Shown: positions 45,349 to 56,650 of the stretch, piece by piece
Numbering within the stretch: the stretch's first letter is position 1
Layout of the letters: each line of letters starts with the position of its first letter
Assembly: GCA_022376925.1 (NCBI GenBank)
Contig: JAIOJX010000025.1
Location: 93,523,608-93,587,607 of the forward strand
Reading direction: 5' to 3'
Length of the DNA stretch: 64,000 nt
Source: Tragulus kanchil
Lineage: Eukaryota > Chordata > Mammalia > Artiodactyla > Tragulidae
Made by a program: the position numbers and the translations under genes
The notes under the pieces: model-generated
The model's input: the letters and a program-made list of their open reading frames with translations, nothing else
Databases searched by the model: none
Told to the model about the DNA's origin: nothing

Positions 45349-45661
45349 TTTTTTTTTTTTTAAAGATTTACTTATTTATTTTGGGGGTGGGTGGGGTGGG
45401 GAGGGAGGGGAGCTTGGTCTTTTGTTTCTCTCTGTTCATCCGTCTTTGCTCTTTGGCTCCTGTGGGCCTCCCACCGCGGTGGCGTCCGCTGTCGCAGAGC
45501 ACCGGCTCTGGGCGCATGTGCTCCAGAGCTCCGGCTCGACAACTGGACACACCAGTCCAGCCGCTCCGCAGCACGCGGGATCCTCCCAGGCCAGGGCTTG
45601 AACCAGCGCCCCCTGCACTGCAAAGCGGCATCCCCACCCACTGGACCACCAGGGGAAGCCC
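45349..45661 (-). mobile_element. SINE S4, long form of the unrecognised family
   Basis: It has the same design as S1 and S2 with a shorter G/C-rich extension, and is very CpG-rich. The 14-bp perfect target-site duplication GAACCCAGCCTATT lies at 45335-45348 and 45662-45675. It generates several overlapping 80-110-codon open frames that are not genes. Confidence 0.9.
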
Positions 45662-45747
45662 GAACCCAGCCTATTGATAGTCACAGCCATAAGTAATCTC
45701 CTCCCTCACGTTACTCTGTGTGACCCCCACAATACAGCAAAAGTGAT

Positions 45748-46199
45748 GGTTTGTGTGGTATGTGGGCTAATGACTCCTGAAATACATCTACATCCTAATC
45801 TCCATATCACAAACCTGTAAACTGTTCTGAATAAAGCACCTTATATGAAAAAAGGGACTTTGCAGAGATGATTAATTCAAAGAAACTTGGTATGGGAAGA
45901 TGATCTGGATGGGTCCATGTAATCAGAAAGATTCTCAGAAGATAGAAGAGAAAGTCAGAGAGATTTGAAGACGACTTTGAAGACAGAGAAAGGGCAGTGG
46001 GCTGAGGAACGCAGGTGACCTCTAGAAGCTGGAATAAGACAAGGAAGTAGATCCTCCTCTGAAAGGAATACAGACCTATCAACACTTTGAGTTTAGCTCA
46101 AAGAACCTCATTTTGAACTTCTGATCTCCAGAACTGTAACATCATAAATTTTTGTGTTGTTTAGGTCACTAACTACAACCACAATAGGAAACTAATGCA
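45748..46199 (+). mobile_element. MaLR (MLT1-like) LTR
   Basis: GGACTTTGCAGAGATGATTA, GGATGGGTCCATGTAATCAG, GACCTCTAGAAGCTGGAATA, GATCTCCAGAACTGTAACAT and AATAGGAAACTAATGCAG give a nearly full MLT1-type LTR. Confidence 0.75.
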
Positions 46200-46575
46200 G
46201 TTATGTCCCTTCCAAGATTAGGTCATAAAGGACTGTGGCTTCTTCTGCCTTGGGTTCCTTCTGTCTGTCTTTTGCATGACTCAATCTGGGGGAGGTTAGT
46301 ACAGGGACATAGGGCACCCCGGCAGCCTCAGGAGAGGCCCACATGGCAAGAAACTGAAACCTACCCACAAACAGGAGGACTCAGGAGCAGAGTCTCGAGT
46401 CAAACCTCAGATGACGGCAGCCCCAGCGGACAGCTGCACGAGAGACTCTGGGTCAGAACCACCCAGTTCAACCACTCCTATCTTTCTAGTCTGCAGAAAC
46501 TGTGAATAATAAATGTTTGTTACTTGAAGCTGCCAAGTTTCAGGGTAATTTTTAGTGCAATGGATAACTAATACA
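46200..46575 (+). mobile_element. MaLR-like LTR fragment
   Basis: CCTTCCAAGATTAGGTCATA, GAGAGGCCCACATGGCAAGA, CAGATGACGGCAGCCCCAGC, ACTGTGAATAATAAATGTTT and GGATAACTAATACAA are landmarks of an old LTR with its polyadenylation signal. The 5' end is missing. Confidence 0.6.
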
Positions 46576-46617
46576 ATATCCTATGTCGTTTCCTCCTGGA
46601 CACAATCAAATTGCCTT

Positions 46618-47010
46618 GTGTGACCAGTAGACTACTGCACATGTGGTGGCATGAGACTTCTGAAGACAGGTTCTAAAAACCAGTGCACCTTCTTTAAAGC
46701 TTGGGGAGTCGACTCTGGGGAAAGACGGGTTGGGTCATGAGGATCCTCGCGCAGCCCCTGGAGAAACCAACTCTCCCATACCACCTTGCCACCGTGTGAG
46801 AGTCCCCTTGGAAGCATATCCTCCAGCTCAAGTCTGGCTTTCAGTGATTCCAACCCTTGTGCCAAAGTCTGTGATCTGAGGCCTCAGACATTACAGAGCA
46901 AAAACCAAACATGCCACCTGTGCCCTCACTGAATTCTGGACCCAAAGATGCTGTAAGATAGGGAATGTTGTTTTAACCCACTTTTGTTACGTAGCAATCA
47001 ATACGTAGTA
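46618..47010 (+). mobile_element. MaLR-like LTR (copy at 47726-48114)
   Basis: GACCAGTAGACTACTGCACA, GGTTGGGTCATGAGGATCCT, AAGCATATCCTCCAGCTCAA, GATGCTGTAAGATAGGGAAT and TTACGTAGCAATCAATACGT have the order of the same LTR group as the preceding element. Confidence 0.55.
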
Positions 47011-47049
47011 CACATATATTAAATATTTAATATCTTCCCACTGTACTTT

Positions 47050-47261
47050 GGGCTTCCCTGGTGGCTCAGATGGTAAAGCATCTCCCTGCCATACAGGAGA
47101 CCTGGGTTTGATCCCTGAGTCAGAAAGATCCCCTGGAAAAAGAAATGGCTACCCACTCTGGTATTGTTGTCTGGAAAATTCCATGGAGGAGTCTGGCAGG
47201 CTGCAGGCCATGGGGTCGCAAAGAGTTGGACATCACCGAGCAATTAACACTGTCACTTTTT
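47050..47261 (+). mobile_element. Bov-tA SINE
   Basis: GGGCTTCCCTGGTGGCTCAG head, GGGTTTGATCCCTGAGTC B-box region, and GGGGTCGCAAAGAGTTGGAC tail. The target-site duplication CACTGTACTTT (47039-47049) / CACTGCACTTT (47262-47272) has one mismatch. It is close to the active consensus. Confidence 0.95.
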
Positions 47262-47504
47262 CACTGCACTTTAGAAAAATACATTTTCACCTTTTTAATG
47301 TAAGCATACATGTTTTTTCAAAATGTCAATTCAGGTGTGCAAGCAACTATTTTCACACTCCTTTTCCTATGACCATGATCTTTGTTGATATTGTGTAAGG
47401 TAGATATCAGTATTGCCAATGTGTAGCTGACTTATCCTATGAACCATTTTCGTCTTTCCTTCCCTGCCTTCATTTGTCACTGTTCGTGCCTTCTTAGTGG
47501 TATA

Positions 47505-47690
47505 AAGTGTGATAACAATTAAGAGCACTGGTTCTGGAGATGGACATCTTAACTTCAATTCCAGCTTGATCACTTATTAACTGTAAGTACTGGGCACATT
47601 ACTTAGCCTTTCTTTGTCTTACTTTTCTGATCTGTGAATAAAATAAGAATGCTAGTATTAACCCCAGTGGGATGTTGTGGTAGTAACTTA
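47505..47690 (-). mobile_element. MIR SINE (copy at about 48609-48787)
   Basis: AAGAGCACTGGTTCTGGAGA, TTCAATTCCAGCTTGATCAC, GGGCACATTACTTAGCCTTT and CCCAGTGGGATGTTGTGGTA cover nearly a complete reverse MIR. The core remains recognisable throughout. Confidence 0.85.
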
Positions 47691-48153
47691 AGTGCAGCTT
47701 TTTGTGGACACAATCAAATTGCCTTGTGTGACCAGTAGACTACTGCACATGTGGTGGCATGAGACTTCTGAAGACAGGTTCTAAAAACCAGTGCACCTTC
47801 TTTAAAGCTTGGGAGTCGACTCTGGGGAAAGACGGTTGGGTCATGAGGATCCTCGCAGCCCCTGGAGAAACCAACTCTCCCATACCACCTTGCCACCGTG
47901 TGAGAGTCCCCTTGGAAGCATATCCTCCAGCTCAAGTCTGGCTTTCAGTGATTCCAACCCTTGTGCCAAAGTCTGTGATCTGAGGCCTCAGACATTACAG
48001 AGCAAAAACCAAACATGCCACCTGTGCCCTCACTGAATTCTGGACCCAAAGATGCTGTAAGATAGGGAATGTTGTTTTAACCCACTTTTGTTACGTAGCA
48101 ATCAATACGTAGTACACATATATTAAATATTTAATATCTTCCCACTGTACTTT

Positions 48154-48365
48154 GGGCTTCCCTGGTGGCTCAGATGGTAAAGCATCTCCCTGCCATACAG
48201 GAGACCTGGGTTTGATCCCTGAGTCAGAAAGATCCCCTGGAAAAAGAAATGGCTACCCACTCTGGTATTGTTGTCTGGAAAATTCCATGGAGGAGTCTGG
48301 CAGGCTGCAGGCCATGGGGTCGCAAAGAGTTGGACATCACCGAGCAATTAACACTGTCACTTTTT
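48154..48365 (+). mobile_element. Bov-tA SINE, second copy in D15
   Basis: This duplicates 47050-47261 and is not an independent insertion. Confidence 0.95.
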
Positions 48366-48882
48366 CACTGCACTTTAGAAAAATACATTTTCACCTTTTT
48401 AATGTAAGCATACATGTTTTTTCAAAATGTCAATTCAGGTGTGCAAGCAACTATTTTCACACTCCTTTTCCTATGACCATGATCTTTGTTGATATTGTGT
48501 AAGGTAGATATCAGTATTGCCAATGTGTAGCTGACTTATCCTATGAACCATTTTCGTCTTTCCTTCCCTGCCTTCATTTGTCACTGTTCGTGCCTTCTTA
48601 GTGGTATAAAGTGTGATAACAATTAAGAGCACTGGTTCTGGAGATGGACATCTTAACTTCAATTCCAGCTTGATCACTTATTAACTGTAAGTACTGGGCA
48701 CATTACTTAGCCTTTCTTTGTCTTACTTTTCTGATCTGTGAATAAAATAAGAATGCTAGTATTAACCCCAGTGGGATGTTGTGGTAGACTAAATAAAATT
48801 ATATTCATTAAATGCTTAGAATGCTGGGAAACAACAATTATTACTTATCATTATTTTCCCTGTGTTTCGCCTTCCCACACTA

Positions 48883-49262
48883 TTAGTCAGCTCAGCTACC
48901 GTAACAAAATATCACAGACTGGATGGCTTAAACAAGAGACATTTATTTCTCACAGTTCTGGAGGCTGGAAGTCTAAGATCATGGTGCCAGTGGGGTAGGT
49001 TTCATTCCGGGGTGTCTTACCTTGGAAGCAGCTGGTCTTGTGTGGACTCACATGACCTCTTCTTGGTGCACAGGGTGGGGAGAGAAAGTGATCGATGCCT
49101 GATATTTCTCCTTATGATGACAGTCCTATGAAAGCACCACCCTTATGACCTTATTTAACCTTAATTAGTTTCTTAGAGGTCTTATCCCCAAATACAGATG
49201 CACTGGGGTTAGAGTCTCAACATATGGATTTTAGGGGGGCACACAAACATTCAAATATCACA
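48883..49262 (-). mobile_element. MaLR (MLT1/MST-like) LTR, minus strand
   Basis: The plus strand shows CAGCTACCGTAACAAAATAT, ATTTATTTCTCACAGTTCTG, GAGGCTGGAAGTCTAAGATC, CCCTTATGACCTTATTTAAC and TCTCAACATATGGATTTTAG, the reverse complement of the common LTR with its polyadenylation region. Confidence 0.8.
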
Positions 49263-49485
49263 ATTCCTCCCCAGTCTCAAACTCAGTTTCTTCTTTTACC
49301 CTCATCGCCTATACCTAAAGTCAAAATTAATCTACGAAATGGCTAGAAACTCTCAGTAAACGCCATGCAGGCCAAAATGTCTGATGTAATAGAATCCTAG
49401 GTGTTTCACAGTTTCTACCTTTTGTTGAAAGATGTCCTCTGGGTTGGTCATGAGCTTGTGTCCAGTTAGTAATGAAGAAGAGTTT
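49263..49485. other. Unassigned sequence between LTRs
   Basis: CCTCCCCAGTCTCAAACTCA and the following bases could be internal MaLR sequence, but I cannot confirm this. Confidence 0.35.
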
Positions 49486-49490
49486 GTAAC

Positions 49491-49941
49491 TGTTAGGTTT
49501 ATGGGCTATTAAAGGGTTAATATGGCAGTTGTAAACTCTCCGGCCCTAAAGGGTCAGCATCATAGGGCTGGTTGCTGATCTGCTGGCGCCTGGGAGTCTC
49601 TCAAGGCCGGCGATAAAGAGTTCACCCTGGCCATAAAGATTCTCCACTACATCTGGAAAGTGACAAGAACTGCACACCCCACAGACAACTCAAGGACAGC
49701 AGACTCATCACTAATTTCCTGCTTAGTTTAGACAAAGACTTTGTTTCTGCGCCTGCTCTGAGAAACTCCCTCCCCTTTCTTTCTTTCCCCTTCTCCTCCC
49801 AAATAAAACCTCCTCGTCCCATCTCTGGAGCGCGACTTCACTGACCCACCTCTTGGACCTGTGGATCTCGCCGGGGAACTCTTCCCAAATAGGCTCTTTC
49901 CCTAACAACTTGCTGTCCATAGTGTCTTTGCGATTCTTACA
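49491..49941 (+). mobile_element. Solo LTR of a class I-like endogenous retrovirus
   Basis: A 451-bp unit starts TGTTAGGTTTATGG and ends GCGATTCTTACA, with the retroviral TG...CA termini. It is flanked by the 5-bp direct repeat GTAAC (49486-49490 and 49942-49946). AATAAA lies at 49802-49807, followed by CCTCCTCGTCCC, and pyrimidine-rich CCCCTTTCTTTCTTTCCCC precedes it. The rest of the provirus has been lost by LTR recombination. Structure supports a gamma/ERV1 type; the family is not assigned. Confidence 0.85.
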
Positions 49942-49946
49942 GTAAC

Positions 49947-50240
49947 ACTTACCTATTCTGTAAACAGTGCTGCCTAAAACACTACCCCAAAACACAGTGA
50001 CTACAAATAATAAGTGTGTATTGTTCATACAGCTGGAATCAGGTGCTACTCAGAGATTTAGGTTGTGTGATTCTCCTGGCCTCAACTGGCCTCTCATTTC
50101 CGTCTGGGAGTAGACTGGCTACTGACTGGGGTGTCATTTTTCTGGGTTTTATCTGGCTGAGGCAACTTGTGTCTCTGGGTCTCATTTTCTGTGTCTCTCA
50201 CGTCCTCCTAGTAGGCTTCCCCAGACATGTTGTTCTGTGA
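49947..50240. mobile_element. Old interspersed repeat, unassigned
   Basis: AAAACACTACCCCAAAACAC and AGTGACTACAAATAATAAGT, followed by CATACAGCTGGAATCAGGTG, resemble a common reverse-oriented mammalian repeat, but I cannot name the family. The part after 50013 is repeated by D16. Confidence 0.35.
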
Positions 50241-50381
50241 GGTGCAGAGATGAGCCCGTCCCCAGTCCTGGAAACAGACAACAAAAGGAAACACTGGGGG
50301 TATATTGTGAGGAATGAGGCATTAAAGTCTTTTTACAGCCTACTCCACCAAAGAGCATTTTACCACCTCTACCTCTCTGCT

Positions 50382-50413
<32 letters not shown>

Positions 50414-51476
50414 CCACCCATAAGTTTAAATTACAGAGGCTATGTGATTATAAATGGTGTATGTTGTTAGAAAAAGTTTTATGTAATTCACCAATTGCCT
50501 TTTGAGCACATGGACCATATTTCTGTAAATAAGACCATGGTGGCTATAAAAGAAAAGTGTTTCTTCATAAGGGTAATGTGAATTTTGGTTCTTTTTAGTT
50601 TTAGTGGGTTTGTTTTGTTAGGAAACATATTTAGACAAAGTTCTGTAAATAACTGAACTTCATTTCTTGCTGTGTTCCTCAAACTGAAAAACTTTTTTTC
50701 TGTGTGCTATATATCACACAGAAAAGAGCATACGAATATACATTAAAAGGCTGAAAAGTGTCAATTTTAATGTATTATTAATACATTATAATTATCTTAC
50801 AGTTTAACTGAGTACCCAGTTATGGCCAATAATGAAGAAATTTGATTTAGGAAATTAAACTGTGATGTGCTGCCACCTAGTGTACTGTGACTGTAAGCAT
50901 TCTTATCTCATCTCTAGAATTCTAACCAAAAAAAAAAATACTGCAGTGAGGAGATACTTTGTCTTTTCAAAGGCAGAGTTTCTTAATGCTTTTATGGGCT
51001 TTTATGCCTTTGGACCTCCTTTTCAGAATAATGTTTTTAAATTATGAAATAAAATACTAGGATTAGAAACTATAGTGAAATATAGTTACCAAAAGACTTA
51101 ATGACCTAGTGTGTATTGTTCATACAGCTGGAATCAGGTGCTACTCAGAGATTTAGGTTGTGTGATTCTCCTGGCCTCAACTGGCCTCTCATTTCCGTCT
51201 GGGAGTAGACTGGCTACTGACTGGGGTGTCATTTTTCTGGGTTTTATCTGGCTGGGGCAACTTGTGTCTCTGGGTCTCATTTTCTGTGTCTCTCACGTCC
51301 TCCTAGTAGGCTTCCCCAGACATGTTGTTCTGTGAGGTGCAGAGATGAGCCCGTCCCCAGTCCTGGAAACAGACAACAAAAGGAAACACTGGGGGTATAT
51401 TGTGAGGAATGAGGCATTAAAGTCTTTTTACAGCCTACTCCACCAAAGAGCATTTTACCACCTCTACCTCTCTGCT

Positions 51477-51507
<31 letters not shown>

Positions 51508-52198
51508 CCACCCATAAGTTTAAATTACAGAGGCTATGTGATTATAAATGGTGTATGTTGTTAGAAAAAGTTTTATGTAATTCACCAATTGCCTTTTGAG
51601 CACATGGACCATATTTCTGTAAATAAGACCATGGTGGCTATAAAAGAAAAGTGTTTCTTCATAAGGGTAATGTGAATTTTGGTTCTTTTTAGTTTTAGTG
51701 GGTTTGTTTTGTTAGGAAACATATTTAGACAAAGTTCTGTAAATAACTGAACTTCATTTCTTGCTGTGTTCCTCAAACTGAAAAACTTTTTTTCTGTGTG
51801 CTATATATCACACAGAAAAGAGCATACGAATATACATTAAAAGGCTGAAAAGTGTCAATTTTAATGTATTATTAATACATTATAATTATCTTACAGTTTA
51901 ACTGAGTACCCAGTTATGGCCAATAATGAAGGAATTTGATTTAGGGAAATTAAACTGTGATGTGCTGCCACCTCGTGTACTGTGACTGTAAGCATTCTTA
52001 TCTCATCTCTAGAATTCTAACCAAAAAAAAAAATACTGCAGTGAGGAGATACTTTGTCTTTTCAAAGGCAGAGTTTCTTAATGCTTTTTATGGGCTTTTT
52101 ATGCCTTTGGACCTCCTTTTCAGAATAATGTTTTTAAATTATGAAATAAAATACTAGGATTAGAAACTATAGTGAAATATAGTTACCAAAAGACTTAA
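50013..52198. repeat. Direct duplication D16 (50013-51101 and 51108-52198)
   Basis: The period is 1095-1097 bp with a 6-bp linker. Differences are a few substitutions (GGCTGAGGC/GGCTGGGGC, CACCTAGTG/CACCTCGTG, GAAGAAATT/GAAGGAATT) and single-base indels. A T-run joined to an A-run at about 50383-50413 is copied at about 51479-51507. Most of the rest is unassigned. Confidence 0.97.
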
Positions 52199-52717
52199 AA
52201 TGACAAATGTGTACTAGTGTGTATGATTCTCCATTAATATGTTAAGTAACCAATATAGTGGCCAGTCTAATAACTAACTGTGATCTCAAATTAGTAAATA
52301 GTGTAAACATATTTGAGATATTGACAACATGTGATACGATTTGAAAACTGGTATCACAAGCTGTTGCTATTATGGCTCGTTGCCTTATTCAGACTTGAAG
52401 GAAATGCTAAACTACAGCTAAAATTTATTAGAAAAAAATTGTTATTTTTTCCTAAGTTGACAGACCACTTGAGTCTAAGCCAGGGGCCACTTGGAATCCA
52501 GAGACCTTAAATTAATGATTATATTTGATCATTAAACAAGGAAGTATTAGACATGAAAATTTCTAAAAAAATTTTCATTAAGATTCCATAAGTCTAAAGA
52601 AGTCTTTGGATAAGGTATTTTTAAAGAACAAAATACTTTTTGTCCAATAAATGTTATCTTTCTATGTCATGTTATAATGAACATTTATATGATAAATTCT
52701 AATACTTTTGTGCATGC
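52199..52717. other. Unassigned single-copy sequence
   Basis: AT-rich, with no gene or repeat recognised. Confidence 0.5.
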
Positions 52718-52898
52718 ACATGTGCATGCTCAGTTGTGTCTGACTTTTTTGTGACCCTTTGGACTAAAGCCCACCAGATTCTTCTGTTCATGGTATTTTT
52801 CAGGCATTTGGGTTGCCATTTCTTTCTTCAGGGGATCCTCCTGACTCAGGAATCAAAGCCACATCTCCTGCATTATAGGCAGATTCTTTACCTATAGG
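52718..52898 (-). mobile_element. Bov-tA SINE, diverged
   Basis: GCTCAGTTGTGTCTGACTTT, GACTAAAGCCCACCAGATTC, GGGGATCCTCCTGACTCAGG and GGCAGATTCTTTACCTATAG show body and partial head on the minus strand. Confidence 0.85.
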
Positions 52899-52974
52899 TC
52901 TTTAAAATATATGCTTAAGTTGTCTTGTTTTTTTTTTTTTTTCCAGTGACAATTCTGTTTTCCCTTCATTCTTT

Positions 52975-53517
52975 TTTTTTTTAAATTGGGGTCTATTTGT
53001 TTCACAATGTTGCATTAGCTTCAGGTGTACAGCAAAGTTATTGTTACACGTTTTTACAGAGTTTTCTTGTTTACAGGTAGACATAATCCCCAAACAGTCA
53101 TAGGTATATCCCTGACACCTCCCACCTGAGCCCCTGCTCCCTTTTCTCTCTTTTCACTCCCCCAGGTTGATGCTTAGTCCCCATGTAGCTTCCTTTAGTC
53201 TTGCAGCTTAATCACAGTGGTTATCTCTATTACATATGATAGTATCGATTTCCTTGTTGCTCTTTCCATACCTCTTGCCCGATCTTCCCTCCCATCAATG
53301 TCCACAGGTCTATTCTCTATGTCTATTTCTCCATCGCTGCTCTGAGTGTGTATTTATCAGTACCATCTTACTAGATTCCATATACATGAGTTAGTATACT
53401 GTATTTGTCCTTTTCTTTTTGACTTATTTCACTTTGTATAATAGGTTCTAGATTCATCCATCTCATTAGGACTGATTCTTCTGCATTTCTTTTTATAGCC
53501 GAGAAATATTCCATTGT
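52975..53517 (-). mobile_element. Ruminant L1 3' region
   Basis: CAATGTTGCATTAGCTTCAG, GTGTACAGCAAAGTTATTGT, TATTCTCTATGTCTATTTCT, CATCTTACTAGATTCCATAT and CTTATTTCACTTTGTATAAT are the reverse complement of a BT-type L1 tail. It ends abruptly at GAAATATTCCATTGTTAAAT. Confidence 0.8.
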
Positions 53518-53680
53518 TAAATATATGCTTAAGTTTTATTTGACTAGATTACCTGGATTCCAAGACTTTTCTTTAATTGATTCAATGATCTTATACATTT
53601 CTCTCCTTTGCCTCCCTCTCTTTCCTTCCTCTATTCCTTCCTTTCTTATTTTTCTTTTAATTTTGGCCTCTTTTAGTGTT

Positions 53681-53891
53681 TTTATTTATTTATTTATTTT
53701 CATCCATCTTTATTCTTTGGCCTGTGTGGGCCTCCCACCAGAGTGGCCTCCCTCAGTGCAGAGCACCGGCTCTGGGTGCACGTGCTCCAGAGTGCTGGCT
53801 CGCAATTGGGCACTTGGGTCCGGCCACTCTGCGGCATGTGGAATCCTCCCCGGCAAGGCAGACTCTACCCACTGGACCACCAAGGAAGCCC
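53681..53891 (-). mobile_element. SINE S5, short form of the unrecognised family
   Basis: It has the same body (TCATCCATCTTTATTCTTTG, GCACCGGCTCTGGGTGCACG) and head complement (ACTGGACCACCAAGGAAGCC), with the tail TTTATTTATTTATTTATTTT directly on the body and no G/C-rich extension. It has internal gaps in the tRNA region. The target-site duplication is unclear. Confidence 0.75.
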
Positions 53892-54007
53892 GCCTTCTTT
53901 TTTTTTGCTACCTTCCTTCCTTTTTTCTTCTCTTAATTTTCCCCTGCTCCCTTGTTCCTCTCCCCCTCTTCCTCTCTCTCTTTCTCTCTCCTCTTTATTT
54001 TATTTTT
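53892..54007. repeat. Pyrimidine-rich low-complexity run
   Basis: C/T-rich (TCTCTCTCTTTCTCTCTCC). It gives long chance frames (up to 166 codons from 53525) together with the SINE. Confidence 0.8.
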
Positions 54008-54110
54008 CCTTCAACAAATATTTAATAAGAGACGAACATGTGCTAAGAACTGTGTGTGCTAAGCAGTGTGGGTGGTGATGATCTCAGGGACTTCACAGTT
54101 AATCATAATA
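54008..54110 (-). mobile_element. L2-like fragment
   Basis: CCTTCAACAAATATTTAATA, ACATGTGCTAAGAACTGTGT and GATCTCAGGGACTTCACAGT follow the reverse end of L2-type repeats. Confidence 0.55.
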
Positions 54111-54175
54111 AAGCATGACCCAGAGGCAGATTGACCGCACATCTAAAGAAGCTTAGGTTTATGTGCACTGCCACG

Positions 54176-54513
54176 CTCCTCTATATCCACAGGGTCTGCG
54201 TCGGTAGATTGAACTCAGAGCAGATTGAAAATATTCAGGAGAAAAATTTTTTTCAGAAAAAACACAACTTGAATTTTCCATACTCTGTCAACTAATTACA
54301 TAGTATTGGCATTCTGTTTATGAGTATTTACATTTATATTTCATTAGGTGTTATAAGTAATCTGGAGATAGTTTATTAAAATATACAGGAGGATGTATGC
54401 AGGTTATATGCAAATACTATACCATGTTATATCAAGAACTTGAGCGACTGTGGATTGTGGCATCTGCCAGAGGTTCTATAAGTTACCCCCTCAGATACAG
54501 AAGGATGGTTGTA
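54176..54513 (+). mobile_element. MER2/Tigger-type DNA transposon fossil
   Basis: CTCCTCTATATCCACAGGGT, GATTGAAAATATTCAGGAGA, AATCTGGAGATAGTTTATTA, GGAGGATGTATGCAGGTTAT and ACTTGAGCGACTGTGGATTG are in the order of a non-autonomous TcMar-Tigger element. It ends near ACAGAAGGATGGTTGTA. It is an immobile ancient copy without coding capacity. Confidence 0.75.
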
Positions 54514-55806
54514 CTTCTCTTTCATGATTCCAAAGAGACATGGAAGTAATTCTACATGTTGCTATAGTTTTATAAAGTTTACAACATGAAAAATTTAAAC
54601 CGTAATCAGTTAAGACCACTGTCTCTTTGAATTCTTGCTTCTCCTCATGTTCTTTGATTGAGGGTGCTAGGCATTTTGAGATCCTGCTAAACAGAAGCTG
54701 AGTAAGGGATACATTGAGATTGGGTTTAGTGAGACATATTTATGTGGTTCATACTCAAGTACAAGGAAGTTTCCCAACTTCAAAGATAGTTGGAAAAAAC
54801 ACCTAAGAATTTTATCTTGTCAAAAATACCTAAGAATTGTATCTAGTCATTTTCTTCTATTAAGTTAGCTTTTGCCTACTTATGAAGAAGCCTACATATA
54901 ATTTGTAACTTAAACCCACAAGAAGGAGGTAGCCAAGTCTGTTTGGATATGAAGGTAAACATTACATAGGCCTTTGCTCACCAAGATAAAGTCACCTGAG
55001 AAGTGATACTTACCTGGTTTTGCCCAATAGAAGCACCAGACTCAAGTAGAATAGTCAGAATCTACTATTTAGTGTCTCTCTTGGTAAATACCTAAAACAG
55101 TTTTTGGTTGTTTAACACATGGTTCTATGAAGTTACCCAAAGATTGTTTCCTATGACCAAAATACCACTTCCTAAGGAGACCGCTGCCTTTGCACTGTGT
55201 CAGCTTGGCTGGGCTGAACTCTTATTTCCTAGATCTCTTTCCTCTGTGTCTCTAGTTAGGTCCACAAGAGATTTGTACATGGGATTTGAAGGATGGAGGT
55301 GAAGCTGCAGCCAATTTTGTAACTCACACATGTCATTTATCTGCTTACTTAACGGAGAGCAGCCACACCAGCTTTCACAGGACCATCGTCACTACTTCTG
55401 GCTCCTGGGCCTGGACTGTTTTTATAATAGCTACATGATGAAGACCCCCAGCTTCTGTAAGAAGCCCATCCTCTCAACGTCAGACATAAAACTAACACAG
55501 GTTTTAGTCTTTCCTTCTGAGCTCCAGCTCATGCTCATGGGCCCAGCTTGTTCTCTCGCTCTCCGACTTACCATCCATCTCCTCCTGGACACCTGCCCCG
55601 AGGACTGAAACTCCAGCATCAGATACAAGAATGATAGCTTTATAGAAACTGTCTGCCCCACTCCCACAGTGACATGCGAATCCAATCCCTATCACAAATA
55701 TCCAGTTGTCATAGATGTATTTCCTAATGGTTCTGACTGAACCCTGACTGATACAAGGGCATATACATATTTACAGAAATATACTATGAAACTAGTTAAC
55801 TCCCAA
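54514..55806. other. Unassigned sequence, part probably an old repeat
   Basis: The segment ending CCTAATGGTTCTGACTGAACCCTGACTGATACAA (about 55722-55757; motifs GGTTCTGACTGAACCC and TGACTGATACAA) resembles the terminus of a common mammalian interspersed repeat. The 92-codon open frame at 55330-55608 lies in this area and has no recognisable domain. Confidence 0.35.
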
Positions 55807-56435
55807 TCTTTCTAACTGTATGAGGAAAAATAACTCTTGGTTACTTTTAGATGTTACCAAATACCTGGATATATCAATATTTGATAGGCTATCTAAAAAT
55901 TAAAATGTTACTACTATTTCTTGCCCTCTGCAACAGTGTTATCCAGTAGAACTTTCTGCAATAGTGGCAGAAATTTCTTGAAGTTATGAACTTGAAATAT
56001 GGCCAGTGCAGCTATGGATATGTGACAATATGTAGGCATTTCCATAGGTATAATCTATATTATAAATTTGTGTCTTTTAAAAATGCTACAGACAAAGCTC
56101 TATCAGTTTCCTTCCTCTGAAAGTTGGCTTTTGAAACTTGAACTCACTATAGGTATAAAGGGAACATATATCATCTGAGAACAAATATTGATAAGATAAT
56201 ATTTTCTTGCCCAAATGGTTTTGGAGTTGGGTAACATCTTTGATTTGGGGGTGTTATTAATAACCTTCAAGATGTTTTCCATTCATTCATTATATGTCCT
56301 GTTCTATTTTTTATACTTTTTTAAATTTAAAGAATCTAATAAAATGGGATAAAAGATAAGCCTGTCAGACCAATGTCTCCTACATCATAAGTTCATAGTA
56401 GTTTTTCAAGAAAGTTTATGGCTATGAGTAGAGAG

Positions 56436-56650
56436 CCATATGGGGATACCCTGATGCCGTAGCAGTAAAGAATCTGCCTGCCAATGCAGGAGACATTGGT
56501 TTGGGTCAGAAAGATCCCATGGAAAAGGACATGGCAACTCATTCCAGTATTCTTGCCTAGAAAAATCCAATGGACAGACAAGCCTGGCAGGCAATAGTCT
56601 GTGGGGCTGCAAAAGAGCCAGACATGACTTAGTGACTAAACAACAACTGA
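56436..56650 (+). mobile_element. Bov-tA/Bov-A SINE (copy at 57532-57745)
   Basis: GCAGTAAAGAATCTGCCTGC, CCAATGCAGGAGACATTGGT, CCAGTATTCTTGCCTAGAAA and GCCAGACATGACTTAGTGAC show head and body. The B-box region is damaged. Confidence 0.85.

Larger units (their letters stand above)
46597..48787. repeat. Direct duplication D15 (46597-47683 and 47705-48787)
   Basis: The period is 1104-1108 bp with a 21-bp linker. The right copy lacks four bases near its start, all single-base or two-base losses in G/GC runs (GGGGAGTC/GGGAGTC, CGGGTTGG/CGGTTGG, TCGCGCAGC/TCGCAGC). It contains an LTR, a Bov-tA and a MIR. Confidence 0.97.

Noticed and set aside
47050..47120. tRNA genes at the heads of the SINEs
   Set aside because: A- and B-box-like motifs are present, but the fold is not that of a functional tRNA and the SINE body follows directly.
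49491..49941. A full provirus
   Set aside because: Only one LTR lies between the GTAAC repeats; no internal retroviral coding sequence is seen nearby.
53525..54025. 166-codon open frame as a gene
   Set aside because: It reads through a Tn simple tail, SINE S5 and a pyrimidine-rich run; no protein-like composition.
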